The translations under genes and the position numbers were made by a program. Under the pieces are notes generated by a model. The model was not told the DNA's origin. It made no database searches and was given only the letters and a program-made list of their open reading frames with translations. From positions 62,001-126,000 of the forward strand of contig NZ_FUKU01000013.1 in the NCBI RefSeq assembly GCF_900163865.1: DNA of 64,000 nt. The letters run 5' to 3'. This document shows positions 53,278 to 62,073 of the stretch, in pieces. The DNA comes from Sphingobacterium sp. JB170 (GTDB lineage Bacteria; Bacteroidota; Bacteroidia; Sphingobacteriales; Sphingobacteriaceae). Numbering within the stretch: position 1 is the first letter of the stretch; the number at the start of each line of letters is the position of its first letter.

Positions 53278-54966
53278 TTACGCTGTAGCTACACGTGATT
53301 TTCTAATCGCCGGTTTCGGCATTTCTTTAGGCCGCTCATTAAATTCCTTCAGGCGGCCGAGTACCAGAAAGCTAATGACACCCAAAACCAGCCAGACAAA
53401 ATCTACCACAAATAGATCCCAGCTCCCGTCCATAGCAGTCACCCATAGCCAATTTCCCGTTACCAGCCCGTTTGCTATGGGCACCAGTAGCGAGAAGATA
53501 CCTCCCAGCAGTAAGGTCTCCCTATTTGTGCGGTTCAAATTCCGGCGAATGATGTAATAGAGTGAAAGAATCCACCACAGGTGAAAGAACACGCGGTAAA
53601 TAAATTGCTGATTGACATCGGGATTTACCTTTATCGCTATAAAGGTGATTGCCGTCACGGGGAGCATCGTCAAACAGATCGCTAGAAACACATTTGCCAC
53701 CCAAAAATTAAATTTCCGTTTTCTGGGGATAACATTATTTTTATCGCGTGCAACCAGCCATATCAAAATACCCGAAATGATCACTAGACACCCCATCACT
53801 CCAAGCACAAAATAAATAGTTTTCACAGGGTAACCCCCAAAATCTCCAAAATGAAGCCTGTAGATCAAGCTTCTGACCTGGTCGACATAGCTCACATCGG
53901 TGAATGGCGATTTCTCGCCGAGGATCCTGCCGTCTTTTACCGCGACAGCTAAAATTCCCTTTCCAGCAAAACTTTTATCATAGCCTGCCTCGGACTGGAT
54001 AACCACATACATATTCTGATCGCCATAATTCATTATATTCACGCGTTTAAGAGCGCTTCCTGGCCACCTTTGCGCCGCCATATCCAAATAATTACCGAGC
54101 TCAAAACCACCTTGTAGAGGCTGGTAGCTATATGCTAGCTGGTAGTCCGGGGTCTGCTCAAGTTCCTCGTACACTTTATTCTTGTCCCCATCGTATAACA
54201 TCGTTCCAAACGGAACAACAAGCACGGTATTAATAATCAAGATAATCCCCGTTACCGCAAAGATAAACTGGTAGGGAAAACCAATCACCCCCAGAGCCGT
54301 GTGCATATCCGTCCACACCGTTTTCCACTTGCTAAATGGCCGAAAGACAAAGAAATTAGAAACGATTTTATCCCAGTGCAGTAACAGTCCGGTAATAAGG
54401 GCAAATAGAAACAAAAAAGACGTAATACCAGCAACCATATACCCGAACGGCGCGAAGCCTAAACGGATAGGCACCTCGTTGAGTTGGGCAAGAAAATGTA
54501 AGCGGTATAAAAACTCACCCATATCGTAATTCGATGCATAATCGCCCGACTCCATTCGCACAAAGTCGTGACTGAAATATTTTGTATCACCGCCGCCACG
54601 GCGTCCCCGCCCTCGACGGCTGCCATCCGCCGCAGACTCCATCGCAGCCATGTTCGCTTTATGGACAATCGTATCTTGAGAAGCGCTAAAATTAACATAG
54701 CCCTTAAGCCCGCCCTGCTGCAAATAGAATATAATATCGCGCCCCTGTAAGTTATAGCCGCCGCGGGAAATCGAATCGAGTAGATAAGTATAATTCGCCG
54801 TGTTCACCTCCTGCTGGTGATAGCTCGTATTGTTTTGCCATGCGGTGATTTCTTTTTTGAAAAAGGAAAAGGAGCCGGCAAAAAATATCACGTACAACAA
54901 TGCGCAAATAATGATGCCGCTAATCGTGTGGGTATTAAAGTATATATTGTAATTTCTGAGATTCAT
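53278..54966 (-). CDS. PepSY-associated transmembrane (iron-regulated) protein
   Basis: A 562-residue inner-membrane protein; the start at 54966 (MNLRNYNIYFNTHTISG) is preferred over an in-frame ATG at 55044 that lies inside the previous gene. It has N- and C-terminal membrane helices around a large periplasmic PepSY-type domain: HWDKIVSNFFVFRPFSKWKT then MHTALGVIGFPYQFIFAVTG, RLHFGDFGGYPVKTIYFVLG, and a cluster of closing helices. Such proteins act with siderophore receptors, possibly in reductive iron release; the redox role is inferred. It is the last gene of the iron operon, 11 bases after the previous gene. Confidence 0.88.
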   Translation of the reverse strand: MNLRNYNIYFNTHTISGIIICALLYVIFFAGSFSFFKKEITAWQNNTSYHQQEVNTANYTYLLDSISRGGYNLQGRDIIFYLQQGGLKGYVNFSASQDTIVHKANMAAMESAADGSRRGRGRRGGGDTKYFSHDFVRMESGDYASNYDMGEFLYRLHFLAQLNEVPIRLGFAPFGYMVAGITSFLFLFALITGLLLHWDKIVSNFFVFRPFSKWKTVWTDMHTALGVIGFPYQFIFAVTGIILIINTVLVVPFGTMLYDGDKNKVYEELEQTPDYQLAYSYQPLQGGFELGNYLDMAAQRWPGSALKRVNIMNYGDQNMYVVIQSEAGYDKSFAGKGILAVAVKDGRILGEKSPFTDVSYVDQVRSLIYRLHFGDFGGYPVKTIYFVLGVMGCLVIISGILIWLVARDKNNVIPRKRKFNFWVANVFLAICLTMLPVTAITFIAIKVNPDVNQQFIYRVFFHLWWILSLYYIIRRNLNRTNRETLLLGGIFSLLVPIANGLVTGNWLWVTAMDGSWDLFVVDFVWLVLGVISFLVLGRLKEFNERPKEMPKPAIRKSRVATA

Positions 54967-54977
54967 AATTAGACGGC

Positions 54978-55253
54978 TTAACGAATTAGGAATGGCAAGT
55001 AACATACAAAAGCTAGCAGCAGATATACGCCCCAGACCTTCCACCCGTTTTTAGCGAGGAAGGCGAGTAATAGTAGTACCGCCCAAAGGATATAACCGGT
55101 AAATCCGGCGGTCACAATAACATTTCTGTTTTCAAAAAAAAGCGTCATCAGCAGATGAAAAGTAATCATCACCAGATAACCACCAATGAATCCGGCCGTA
55201 ATCTTCAAAAAACGCTGGAAAGGAGTGCTTAAATATTTTTTGTTCGCTGGCAT
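54978..55253 (-). CDS. Small membrane protein of the iron operon (DUF3649-like)
   Basis: A 91-residue protein with three hydrophobic helices (about 18-36, 47-65 and 70-88). Position between the PepSY protein and a second small membrane protein matches the DUF3649-like 'iron uptake' proteins found in FoxB-type operons. The family name rests on context and layout more than on motifs. Spacing to the neighbours is 8-11 bases. Confidence 0.6.
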   Translation of the reverse strand: MPANKKYLSTPFQRFLKITAGFIGGYLVMITFHLLMTLFFENRNVIVTAGFTGYILWAVLLLLAFLAKNGWKVWGVYLLLAFVCYLPFLIR

Positions 55254-55261
55254 ATCAAACG

Positions 55262-55603
55262 TTATTTATAGAAGGTGTACAACAGTTCAAGAAGTCCGCT
55301 TATCACAAAAATTACCGCGATATGCTTCGCTTTAAGAAAATTATATGGACCGATCAAAACCAATAGGCAGAGCATGCCCATCACGTAAACGATCCATCCG
55401 AAAATTCCTGCGCCGACACCGTGCATAACGCAGCAGGCAACCAGCGTAATAAAAAGAAGCCCTAACCCAGCGCTGCGCAGCTTCTTCGGCCTTTCTTTGA
55501 AGCGCTCCAGCCATACAGGACGGCTTTTAAACTTCACCCGGGTACTAGACTGGTAGAATAAATAAGAAGCAATCAAAATAGTCCCTAATAACAGTGTATA
55601 CAT
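55262..55603 (-). CDS. Small membrane protein of the iron operon (DUF3325-like)
   Basis: A 113-residue protein with a short N-terminal helix, a basic loop (RVKFKSRPVWLERFKERPKKL), and three more hydrophobic helices. DUF3325-type proteins of this size and layout occur next to PepSY and DUF3649 genes. It precedes the 91-residue gene by 8 bases. The family name is tentative. Confidence 0.55.
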   Translation of the reverse strand: MYTLLLGTILIASYLFYQSSTRVKFKSRPVWLERFKERPKKLRSAGLGLLFITLVACCVMHGVGAGIFGWIVYVMGMLCLLVLIGPYNFLKAKHIAVIFVISGLLELLYTFYK

Positions 55604-55628
55604 ATCTTTGAGAAGTAAACAGCGCTTC

Positions 55629-55662
55629 TAGGCGCTTAGGGGTAGAATTCCCAAGCAGCCTA
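55629..55662 (-). promoter_or_regulatory. Intra-operon hairpin between DUF4374 and the small membrane genes
   Basis: TAGGC-GCTT-GGG pairs with CCC-AAGC-GCCTA, twelve base pairs with one single-base bulge on each side, in the only long gap (88 bases) of the iron operon. There is no T-run, so it may be a processing or attenuation point that lowers expression of the downstream genes. Confidence 0.4.
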
Positions 55663-55691
55663 AATGCCTGTCTATAATAAACGATAGATAA

Positions 55692-56924
55692 TTAATCAAG
55701 ATGCTCAATAGCCGTAAGGGTACCTCCTTCGATTTTCAGACCCCTAGTCGCGGTTGCAGCATTCGCATCAATTTTATACACATAGTTAACACCTGTGGTT
55801 AGGTTCACGCCGATGTAACCTGTGTTTCCGTCGGCTGGAGTGTAATTATTTTGTGTAATCGCCTTAATATCTTTTAACTCGGGCATACCGCTCACCTTCG
55901 TATAACTTTGTGTTGTCACATCCAGAATTCCTACGATATTTCCTGTAGAAAAAAGGTTTTTCTCTGCTTCGGTGTTCGAGAATACGACAAATTTATTGTT
56001 TCCAAGATATAACCAGTCGGTGATATTAAGGCCGCCTGAAAGTTCCTCGAAATTAATAAGGAACGACTGATCAAACTCGGTCGTGCCAGCATTAATACGG
56101 GTCACCGAGGAGGGTTTAGTGGTGTTAAAATCTTGCGCACCGTCCGAGGTCGCGATCGCCGAAGAATAAGCATAAACATCTCCATTTTCCGTAACGCTAA
56201 GCCCATCTGTAAAGTAACGACCAATGAAACTAGTACGGTCATCGTGGATAACTTTTTCTAGGGTCATATCCGGATAATTGTACACCGCGACCCACGCCTG
56301 ATCCGGATAGTCGGTTCCAAAGCCAGCCTCACAGCATGCTTTTATCGAGAAAAATGGCGCATAAACTTTATTACCCACCTGCGTCAGCCAGCTATAGAAT
56401 GCCAGTTCACCATTATCAGCAAGTTCCGCGGTATTGACATTTCCTTGTCCAGCGATCGTAAGTGAATTGGTGTTAAAACGGTACCAGGTGGAGGTTGGAT
56501 CGGTGATATTACGAGAGATCTTCATCATTAAGATATCATCGTTCACCGGTGCAAATGCCTGCACAGTTTCTGTTACTGTATTGGCAAGTTTGTTTAACGA
56601 GCCGTCCTGAATGTCATACACCGTTACAGCGCCGGGGTTCCCTTGACCGTACAACATGCTAAAAAACTTATTGTTGTGCGTAACGTAATAACGGTATGTG
56701 CCATCCTGCTCTACGCCGTTTCCCTGCGTGGTTATCGAGCCTTCCTCAAGACTGCCGGTCGTAAGCAGGTAATCGGCCACATCTGTCGCAGCAGTAGGTG
56801 TCACCGTAAGGATGAAGTTTCCTTTGTTTACTGGATTTGTGCCCGCGTCCCCGTCGGAATTTTTGTCGCACGCAGTCAAAGAAACGACAACAGCAGCGGA
56901 AAGTAATAATTTTCTAATATTCAT
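55692..56924 (-). CDS. DUF4374 lipoprotein of the iron operon
   Basis: A 410-residue lipoprotein; the start at 56924 (MNIRKLLLSAAVVVSLTAC) gives the lipobox at Cys19, and an upstream ATG at 56981 lies inside the receptor gene. The mature protein is a seven-bladed-propeller-like repeat (YYVTHNNKFFSMLYGQGNPGAV, VYAPFFSIKACCEAGFGT, GNKFVVFSNTEAEKNLFS) typical of DUF4374 proteins coded beside Bacteroidota siderophore receptors. It starts 13 bases after the receptor stop. Role in iron or heme capture is inferred. Confidence 0.85.
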   Translation of the reverse strand: MNIRKLLLSAAVVVSLTACDKNSDGDAGTNPVNKGNFILTVTPTAATDVADYLLTTGSLEEGSITTQGNGVEQDGTYRYYVTHNNKFFSMLYGQGNPGAVTVYDIQDGSLNKLANTVTETVQAFAPVNDDILMMKISRNITDPTSTWYRFNTNSLTIAGQGNVNTAELADNGELAFYSWLTQVGNKVYAPFFSIKACCEAGFGTDYPDQAWVAVYNYPDMTLEKVIHDDRTSFIGRYFTDGLSVTENGDVYAYSSAIATSDGAQDFNTTKPSSVTRINAGTTEFDQSFLINFEELSGGLNITDWLYLGNNKFVVFSNTEAEKNLFSTGNIVGILDVTTQSYTKVSGMPELKDIKAITQNNYTPADGNTGYIGVNLTTGVNYVYKIDANAATATRGLKIEGGTLTAIEHLD

Positions 56925-56937
56925 GATATTTTTTGTT

Positions 56938-59271
56938 TTATTTTTTGTTGAGATAATAACGTAGGTTGAGATAAAACGCACGGCCTGGTCGTTCCATACT
57001 AAAATTATCGTATAACCGTTGATTTGTAATGTTTCGAGCTTCTAAACCAATATTGTAGCGGCCATCAGCCACAGAAAAAAGAGCATTAATGTCATGACTC
57101 AACTGTCCTGGAATATTCTTTTTATCAATTAGCCCCTGACTTGGCCAGTATAAGTAAAACTCATGTACATACTGCAAATTATAACCGACGCTCAAGGCGT
57201 TCCCTTTCCCGGAAAAATCATCAAATCGAACCTGTACGTCGGAATTTCCAAAGAAATACGGAATATTCGGCATCTGATCTTTGTATACAGGACTAACATT
57301 CGTAAAGCCTTCGTCAAACTCTTGCATGTTTTGAAGGTATTGATAGGTCCAACTTGTTCCCGCACTCAACCAACGCCCGTAGTGGTAACGCAGTTCGATA
57401 TCACCACCGAATGTTCGCACACCGTCTCGATTGTCAGCAACATAGCGCCCTTGATTTGCCTCTAAACGCTGGTAGATAAAATCTTTGGCATATCGGTAAA
57501 TTGCCCCCGCGGTCAGATCGAACTCATGCCCTTGCCCGGCAGAAAAGTTGTAATTAATCCCTACGTTAAAGTTGTTGCTAGTTTCCGGCCTTAGACCTGG
57601 ATTAGCTGACTGATTTTCAACATCTCCGAACATCTCGTAAGGGGTTGCCATGCGATTTGTTAATTCGTAGGACCCTTTCAGTTGCAACGCATCGGAAACA
57701 AAATAGGTTCCAGCAGTTCCCCAGCCCAATTTTTTGGCACTGCTGCTTGCGTCATCCCCATTTAAATTATTCTGTACAATATATTTACCAAACACGGAAA
57801 TGCTCCACAAGTCGGAAACCTGATATTGATACCCTAAGCCCAGCACATTCTTACGAGTTGTTTTGGCCAATTCGTACTCATTATTAAGTGGGTTCAAGGG
57901 ATCCTCACCCTTACGATCAAAATTATTAAACACATTATTAACCGTGATGGTCTGCTTTTCACCAATTGAATAGTTAAAATTTGCGGTTACTAACGCTTCA
58001 TTATTACGGTATTTATACATCGACTGGGCCCCGCGTTCTCCAGAAGTTTCCGGTAACCTTGCCCCCGTGTCGCCGAACCAGTCATACCTGCGGTTGACGG
58101 TGTCAATGTTTCGCTCACTACCGAGGTTCAAATTCGCATTAAGCACGACATCAAGCCCCTTAATAAGGTCGTTCTTACTGTACTTCAGTGAAGGCATCAC
58201 TAGATTACCTCGGCGGTGCCAGGCTCCAAAGACCGATTCCATACGAGCCCCCGTCTGGATTTCCTTATAACTCTTGCCAAGGTTTATCCCTAATAACAAT
58301 CGATCGGCATAGGGTTTATCGACAACCCCGAGGCTCGCAATGACCGTCTCGTTATGGTACGTATCGTGAAACCGTTCTACCTCAGCCGGTTTACTATAAC
58401 CTTCGGGTCTATTGTTATGGGCTTCAAGATGCACCTTGTAATTATTATCTGAATAGTTTTGATAAGCACTCAATTGGAAGGTTAATCCTTTTTTCGTGGT
58501 TGTAGCAGCGTTAATAACCGTGCGGTGCGTGTTGAATGACCCGTACGAATAAGATACGTCAACGTAATTACGGGCTTTATTCCCCGTCACGATATTTATC
58601 GCTCCTCCCAAGGCATCCGAGCCTAGCCAAATGGGTACAACTCCTTTGTACACCTCGATACGCTCGGCAAGGTTTACCGGCATGTTATTGATTTGGAACG
58701 TGCTCCCCATGTTATCCATCGGGATACCATCGATAAAAAAACGAACGTGATTCCCCGAGAACCCATTAAGCGAAAGATTCATGCTCGAACCGAGACCTCC
58801 CGTCTCACGAACCCGCACACCGGAGACCCGATCTAATGCATCGGAAAGACTAAGCGTCGTGTTGTGTAGCTTTGTTGCGTCTATTGCACTCACCGTAAAA
58901 GCCTGCCTATTGATTTCTTGCACTTTAGTAAGTCCGGTCACCTCCACCTGTTCGATGTTCTTTTGCCGCTGCACTAAGCGAATATCAAGCGTGTTCTCTC
59001 CCGGATGCAGGGTCACCTCGCGGCTGTACGGATCGTATCCGATTTGCTCCACACGCACCTGAACCGTCGATTTTTCAATTTTATCTCGCCGGAATAGCCC
59101 CTGCTCACTGGCAAAGATCGGCTGCCCGTCGATCTGAACGGCTGCAGATTCCACCGGTTTATTATCCGCACCACGGACCGTTCCTTTTAGTACATACTGC
59201 TGCGCGTACCCGCTTAGGCTGGTGGCAAGCAGAAGCATTAAGGGTAGAATACGTTTTAAAATATTAAACAT
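56938..59271 (-). CDS. TonB-dependent siderophore-type receptor
   Basis: A 777-residue outer-membrane receptor. Signal peptide (about 22 residues), a carboxypeptidase-regulatory-like domain (about 25-105, YVLKGTVRGADNKPVESAAV), a plug (VSAIDATKLHNTTLSLSDAL, SMNLSLNGFSGNHVRFFID, NLAERIEVYKGVVPIWLGSDALGGAINIVT) and a barrel ending in Tyr-rich strands. Unlike SusC it has no SusD partner; DUF4198-like, DUF4374 and PepSY proteins flank it, the set seen for ferric-siderophore uptake. The siderophore itself cannot be inferred. Confidence 0.94.
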   Translation of the reverse strand: MFNILKRILPLMLLLATSLSGYAQQYVLKGTVRGADNKPVESAAVQIDGQPIFASEQGLFRRDKIEKSTVQVRVEQIGYDPYSREVTLHPGENTLDIRLVQRQKNIEQVEVTGLTKVQEINRQAFTVSAIDATKLHNTTLSLSDALDRVSGVRVRETGGLGSSMNLSLNGFSGNHVRFFIDGIPMDNMGSTFQINNMPVNLAERIEVYKGVVPIWLGSDALGGAINIVTGNKARNYVDVSYSYGSFNTHRTVINAATTTKKGLTFQLSAYQNYSDNNYKVHLEAHNNRPEGYSKPAEVERFHDTYHNETVIASLGVVDKPYADRLLLGINLGKSYKEIQTGARMESVFGAWHRRGNLVMPSLKYSKNDLIKGLDVVLNANLNLGSERNIDTVNRRYDWFGDTGARLPETSGERGAQSMYKYRNNEALVTANFNYSIGEKQTITVNNVFNNFDRKGEDPLNPLNNEYELAKTTRKNVLGLGYQYQVSDLWSISVFGKYIVQNNLNGDDASSSAKKLGWGTAGTYFVSDALQLKGSYELTNRMATPYEMFGDVENQSANPGLRPETSNNFNVGINYNFSAGQGHEFDLTAGAIYRYAKDFIYQRLEANQGRYVADNRDGVRTFGGDIELRYHYGRWLSAGTSWTYQYLQNMQEFDEGFTNVSPVYKDQMPNIPYFFGNSDVQVRFDDFSGKGNALSVGYNLQYVHEFYLYWPSQGLIDKKNIPGQLSHDINALFSVADGRYNIGLEARNITNQRLYDNFSMERPGRAFYLNLRYYLNKK

Positions 59272-59300
59272 GGTAAGATTATATGTTATTGCTTCTCAGA

Positions 59301-60005
59301 TTAGTTTACGTAGATGACCGTTGTTACTCCGCGCCACACATTTTCGATATTCTTTCCAAACGTGTCATCATCATGTTTATCGGTCTTTGCAACTTCGATC
59401 ACATATTTTCCTTCTGCCGGAGCAGTAAAAGCAATCTTACCTTGTGCGTCTGTTTTAAGGCTCTTTGTCCAGCCTGCGGGAGCCGCAACTTCTACAGCCG
59501 CGTCCCGGAGTGGAATCCCGCCCTGAGAAATAACTGCCTGCACCTTGCCTTGCGTCTTGTAGCTCCCCCGCGCATCCGTTTGGATCATGATGGGAACCTC
59601 CAGCACCTGATCACTTGGTTTTCCTACGATCACTTGCGCAATCGACGAGAATTCAAACGCCGTGGTTTCATAGGGTTCTTTTGCAGGGTGGACGACAAGC
59701 AATGCGTACGTGCCATCGCCCTGGGGGATAAATTCACTCGAAAAATGGTCGTTATGTGCGGTTTTGGTTAACTCCGTGGTCGCACCACTTGGAGAGACCA
59801 GAATCAATTTAAAGTCCTTGACGTCGGAATACCACTTGTCAACAGGATCAATAAGCCCTTGCGCGTATTCGCCATAGTAGACCCGTACTTGTTGGCTTTG
59901 GCCCTTTTTCCCGGTAGTCGGCGCTTCTATCCAAAGGGCGTGAGAGAATCCAAATTTAACGCATACAAGCGCCGTCAATAACAAAATAGTTCTGATAGTT
60001 TTCAT
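59301..60005 (-). CDS. Exported DUF4198-like protein of the iron operon
   Basis: A 234-residue protein with a signal peptide of about 21 residues (FGFSHA) and two beta-sandwich domains: an N-terminal one (HALWIEAPTTGKKGQ, VRVYYGEYAQGLIDPV, a typical DUF4198 start after the His) and a C-terminal PEGA/cna-like one (VQAVISQGGIPLRDAAVEVA, AQGKIAFTAPAEGKYVIEVA). DUF4198 proteins accompany metal uptake receptors. It is the first gene of the six-gene minus-strand operon, 29 bases before the receptor gene. Metal binding is inferred. Confidence 0.85.
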   Translation of the reverse strand: MKTIRTILLLTALVCVKFGFSHALWIEAPTTGKKGQSQQVRVYYGEYAQGLIDPVDKWYSDVKDFKLILVSPSGATTELTKTAHNDHFSSEFIPQGDGTYALLVVHPAKEPYETTAFEFSSIAQVIVGKPSDQVLEVPIMIQTDARGSYKTQGKVQAVISQGGIPLRDAAVEVAAPAGWTKSLKTDAQGKIAFTAPAEGKYVIEVAKTDKHDDDTFGKNIENVWRGVTTVIYVN

Positions 60006-60246
60006 TAAAAAAATAGATTAAATAATTTCTTGTAATAGAAGAATATCAGTTGAAACCGACCTGGCACCAGATGAGGAGCTCTCCAAACGGATACGGATAT
60101 TAACGCGCAGCCATCAGGATAATTACAGTTGATTCGCTTCATTCTTCTTCTAATTCTTTTGACCGTTCAAACAAGTTGAACAGCGAACGGAAGGACTAGA
60201 AGAAGTAAAAAAGGACAAATGGAGTATGCCCTATTTTTGCTAACTT
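60006..60246. other. Leader/promoter interval of the iron operon
   Basis: This 241-bp stretch lies between the iron operon and the candidate small RNA. It holds a GTTCAA-acaag-TTGAAC palindrome (60165-60181) and no open reading frame of note. No TAnnTTTG box was found for the operon itself. Confidence 0.4.
60232..60239 (+). promoter_or_regulatory. -7 element for the candidate four-hairpin RNA
   Basis: TATTTTTG is an exact TAnnTTTG; transcription would begin near 60246, just before the first hairpin at 60251. A TTTG at -33 is not seen. Confidence 0.4.
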
Positions 60247-60378
60247 GCGTGTCCTTCCGTACTTGCAGTGCCGAAGGATCCTGGCGAATTTTTCGCCAAG
60301 ATGATCTGAAAGCAGTTACCGCTGATTTCAGATTTGCGTCGTGCGAAGTTTCCCGCTTCTGCACGGCGCTCTTTTTTT
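60247..60378 (+). ncRNA. Candidate structured small RNA of four hairpins ending in a terminator
   Basis: Four stems follow one another. H1: 60252-60257 with 60273-60278 plus an inner GTACT/AGTGC part. H2: 60282-60288 with 60292-60298, extended by ATC/GAT. H3: ATCTGAAA (60304-60311) with TTTCAGAT (60326-60333) plus CAG/CTG. H4: 60336-60348 with 60356-60369 (13 pairs, one G-T, one bulge), directly followed by TCTTTTTTTATG, a canonical intrinsic terminator on the plus strand. A -7 box lies at 60232-60239. No family (6S, SRP, tmRNA, riboswitch) is recognised. It is divergent from the iron operon. The alternative is a minus-strand leader element for that operon, but the T-run favours plus-strand transcription. 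Confidence 0.55.
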
Positions 60379-60539
60379 ATGGGTTTTTGAGGCCCGATTA
60401 GTTTATTGTTTTATTTAGACTAATTACAAACTAAGGCAAATGTAAGGATAATCCGATAACGTCAAAATTTTTTTTGACATTTTTTTCCTTTCTCGCAGCA
60501 TTGCCCGAACCCATAGCCGAAACTCGCCGCAGACATCTC

Positions 60540-60576
60540 AAAAAAAAGAAGGACCGATACAACTATGCACCGGCCC
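60540..60576 (-). terminator. Terminator after the 60785-61420 lipoprotein gene
   Basis: On the minus strand GGGCCG (60576-60571) pairs with CGGTCC (60556-60551), one G-T, around a 14-nt loop; a T-rich run (TTCTTTTTTTT) follows. It would end transcripts from the lipoprotein gene and the fragment beside it. Confidence 0.6.
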
Positions 60577-60602
60577 GTTCTATTAAAAACTTAAAGACTA
60601 AA

Positions 60603-60760
60603 TTAATAGCCGATTAAATCAATCTCCCCCAGATGGGTCGAGGCTTGACCTTTAAAATTATCTTTCATCACCACGCGTATCTTTTTTAAGTATTGCGGCT
60701 CGATACCAAAGACTTGCATTACAAAAAAACCCGGCGTTAATACCAGGCTCCCTATTTCAA
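60603..60760 (-). pseudogene. C-terminal remnant of a secreted (discoidin/fibronectin-like) protein
   Basis: The minus strand encodes about 50 residues: FEIGSLVLTPGFFVMQVFG, then YLKKIRVVMKDNFKGQASTH and a terminal LGEIDLIGY with stop at 60603. The ending resembles the last strands of Bacteroidota carbohydrate-binding sandwich domains (YVRIVVKDNF ... EIDLLGY). There is no start: a TAA precedes it. The rest of the gene is missing, probably replaced by the neighbouring lipoprotein gene. The family is a best guess. Confidence 0.45.
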
Positions 60761-60784
60761 ATAATATTTAGAAATTTCACATGT

Positions 60785-61420
60785 TTAGTTCTCCCCAACA
60801 TGAGTCCAAATATTACGCGAAGTATTTTTAAATTTCCCGCCTTTGAAACTATAAATATCGGGACCTTCGGTGCGTGTCCCTTGCCCGCGGTCGTAAGCGA
60901 AAAGTTCATAATCTACGGACACGCTATCGCCATAATCTCGAATAGTTAGATAAGCAAATTCAGTGAACGAGGAGGCTCCGCTCGGGCGCAGGTAGCAATT
61001 TTGAGCAAGCACCGTCTCGGCCACTTTATCTGCGGGAAAATAATCCCGAATGAGCGCTTGTTGGTCGGAAGACCCTTGTTTTCCCAGCTCCAGTGCGGAA
61101 GTAAGTCCACAATACTCGCCATCACAATCACTCCCGCCCATCGCGGCATAAAATGCAGCCAGCGCCTTGATATGTGCCGGTAGATGAGTTGCCAGGGAGT
61201 CATCAATTGTTCCTGGAATTTGCGTGGCGGGCAAGATTAATGGGTAGCTCGTAATAGCAGGGCTTTCGGGCACCGTATCGGACGCCGCCACATCGACAGG
61301 CACCTGCACGCTATCGGCCGTATTCGAAGATTTACTTTCACCATTATTACAGGCGCTAATACTAACGAGAGCGACTAATCCCAGGATACTCCCTAATATA
61401 TTATTCGTTTTTACATTCAT
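60785..61420 (-). CDS. Hypothetical lipoprotein with paired cysteines
   Basis: A 211-residue lipoprotein (lipobox ending at Cys24, SISAC), followed by a Ser/Asp/Val-rich linker of about 45 residues and a compact domain with CDGEYCGL near residue 100 and a later Cys (AQNCYLRPSG). The C-terminal text (FAYLTIRDYGDSVSVDYELFAYDRGQ) is beta-rich. I do not recognise the family. It lies alone between decayed sequences, 17 bases downstream of the transposase remnant, and a terminator stands 209 bases further on. Confidence 0.65.
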   Translation of the reverse strand: MNVKTNNILGSILGLVALVSISACNNGESKSSNTADSVQVPVDVAASDTVPESPAITSYPLILPATQIPGTIDDSLATHLPAHIKALAAFYAAMGGSDCDGEYCGLTSALELGKQGSSDQQALIRDYFPADKVAETVLAQNCYLRPSGASSFTEFAYLTIRDYGDSVSVDYELFAYDRGQGTRTEGPDIYSFKGGKFKNTSRNIWTHVGEN

Positions 61421-61436
61421 AATCCGTTGGGTGAAA

Positions 61437-61760
61437 TTAAATAATTTGAATTTTAATGTTTTTAATGTTTCTCTCCGATAGAAACTTGCTCATATCCTGG
61501 ATCAAAGTAACGGCAGATATTTTGGACAGCATTCTTGTTTTGAACCCGCAAAATGCTTTGGCATAATTCCCGTTGATCATGAACCGTTCAATCAGGTTTG
61601 GAATATCGACATTGCTTACCTGCCTGAACAGGCCATTCTCGCCATCTATCGACATAAATTCAGCCCTCAGGCTGCGTATTAAGACCTCTATACTAGCCTT
61701 TTTAGACTTTCTTCCAATGCTGATTGGAGAAAAAGAATCGATATTTAATGCGTTGATCAC
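61437..61760 (-). pseudogene. C-terminal remnant of an IS982-like transposase
   Basis: The second half of this 107-residue frame (IERFMINGNYAKAFCGFKTRMLSKISAVTLIQ, shown here in parts: NYAKAFCGFKTRML, SKISAVTLIQ, RNIKNIKIQII) matches my memory of the last 50 residues of Bacteroidota IS982-family transposases. The first half does not look like that enzyme and the catalytic core is absent. The region is AT-rich and next to an IS3 fragment. Family assignment is moderately sure. Confidence 0.4.
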
Positions 61761-61855
61761 TTCTAAAACTTTTAAATAGCTATTGCGTCAATTTGACATT
61801 GATATTGAGCTGTTTGGTGACATCAAGGTACTGAAATTCGGAATCTTAACCAATT

Positions 61856-62035
61856 TCATTCTTGTTTTATTTTAACATTATTTATCAGATTTATTTGATT
61901 TGCTAAGATTTGGTTTAGTATATATAGTCTTAAGGTTCATAATCCTATATAACCTGCGCATACGTTTTTCACTAATAGCGTATCCGAGATCTTTCCGCAA
62001 ATATGCCGCCAGACTGCTCTTTCCTGGAATTCGCT
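61856..62035 (-). pseudogene. Remnant of an IS3-family transposase (OrfB N-terminal part)
   Basis: The minus strand reads AAYLRKDLGYAISEKRMRRL, then YRIMNLKTIYTKPNLSK, the helix-turn-helix segment found near the start of IS3 OrfB proteins (RVxRLMRxxGLxAIYPK pattern). It begins after a TAG at about 62036 and ends at a TGA at 61856 with degenerate text. The DDE core is missing. It marks an old insertion next to the IS982-like fragment. Confidence 0.55.
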
Positions 62036-62073
62036 ACCTAGATGATGGCCAAAGCTGCCCTTGGGACAACATA

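Noticed and set aside
60167-60364. A 65-residue minus-strand frame across the hairpin RNA
   Set aside because: It coincides with four conserved-looking stems that explain the region better; the peptide has no family.
60006-60430. A cobalamin, TPP or FMN riboswitch in the iron operon leader
   Set aside because: None of the conserved core boxes of these riboswitches is present on either strand.
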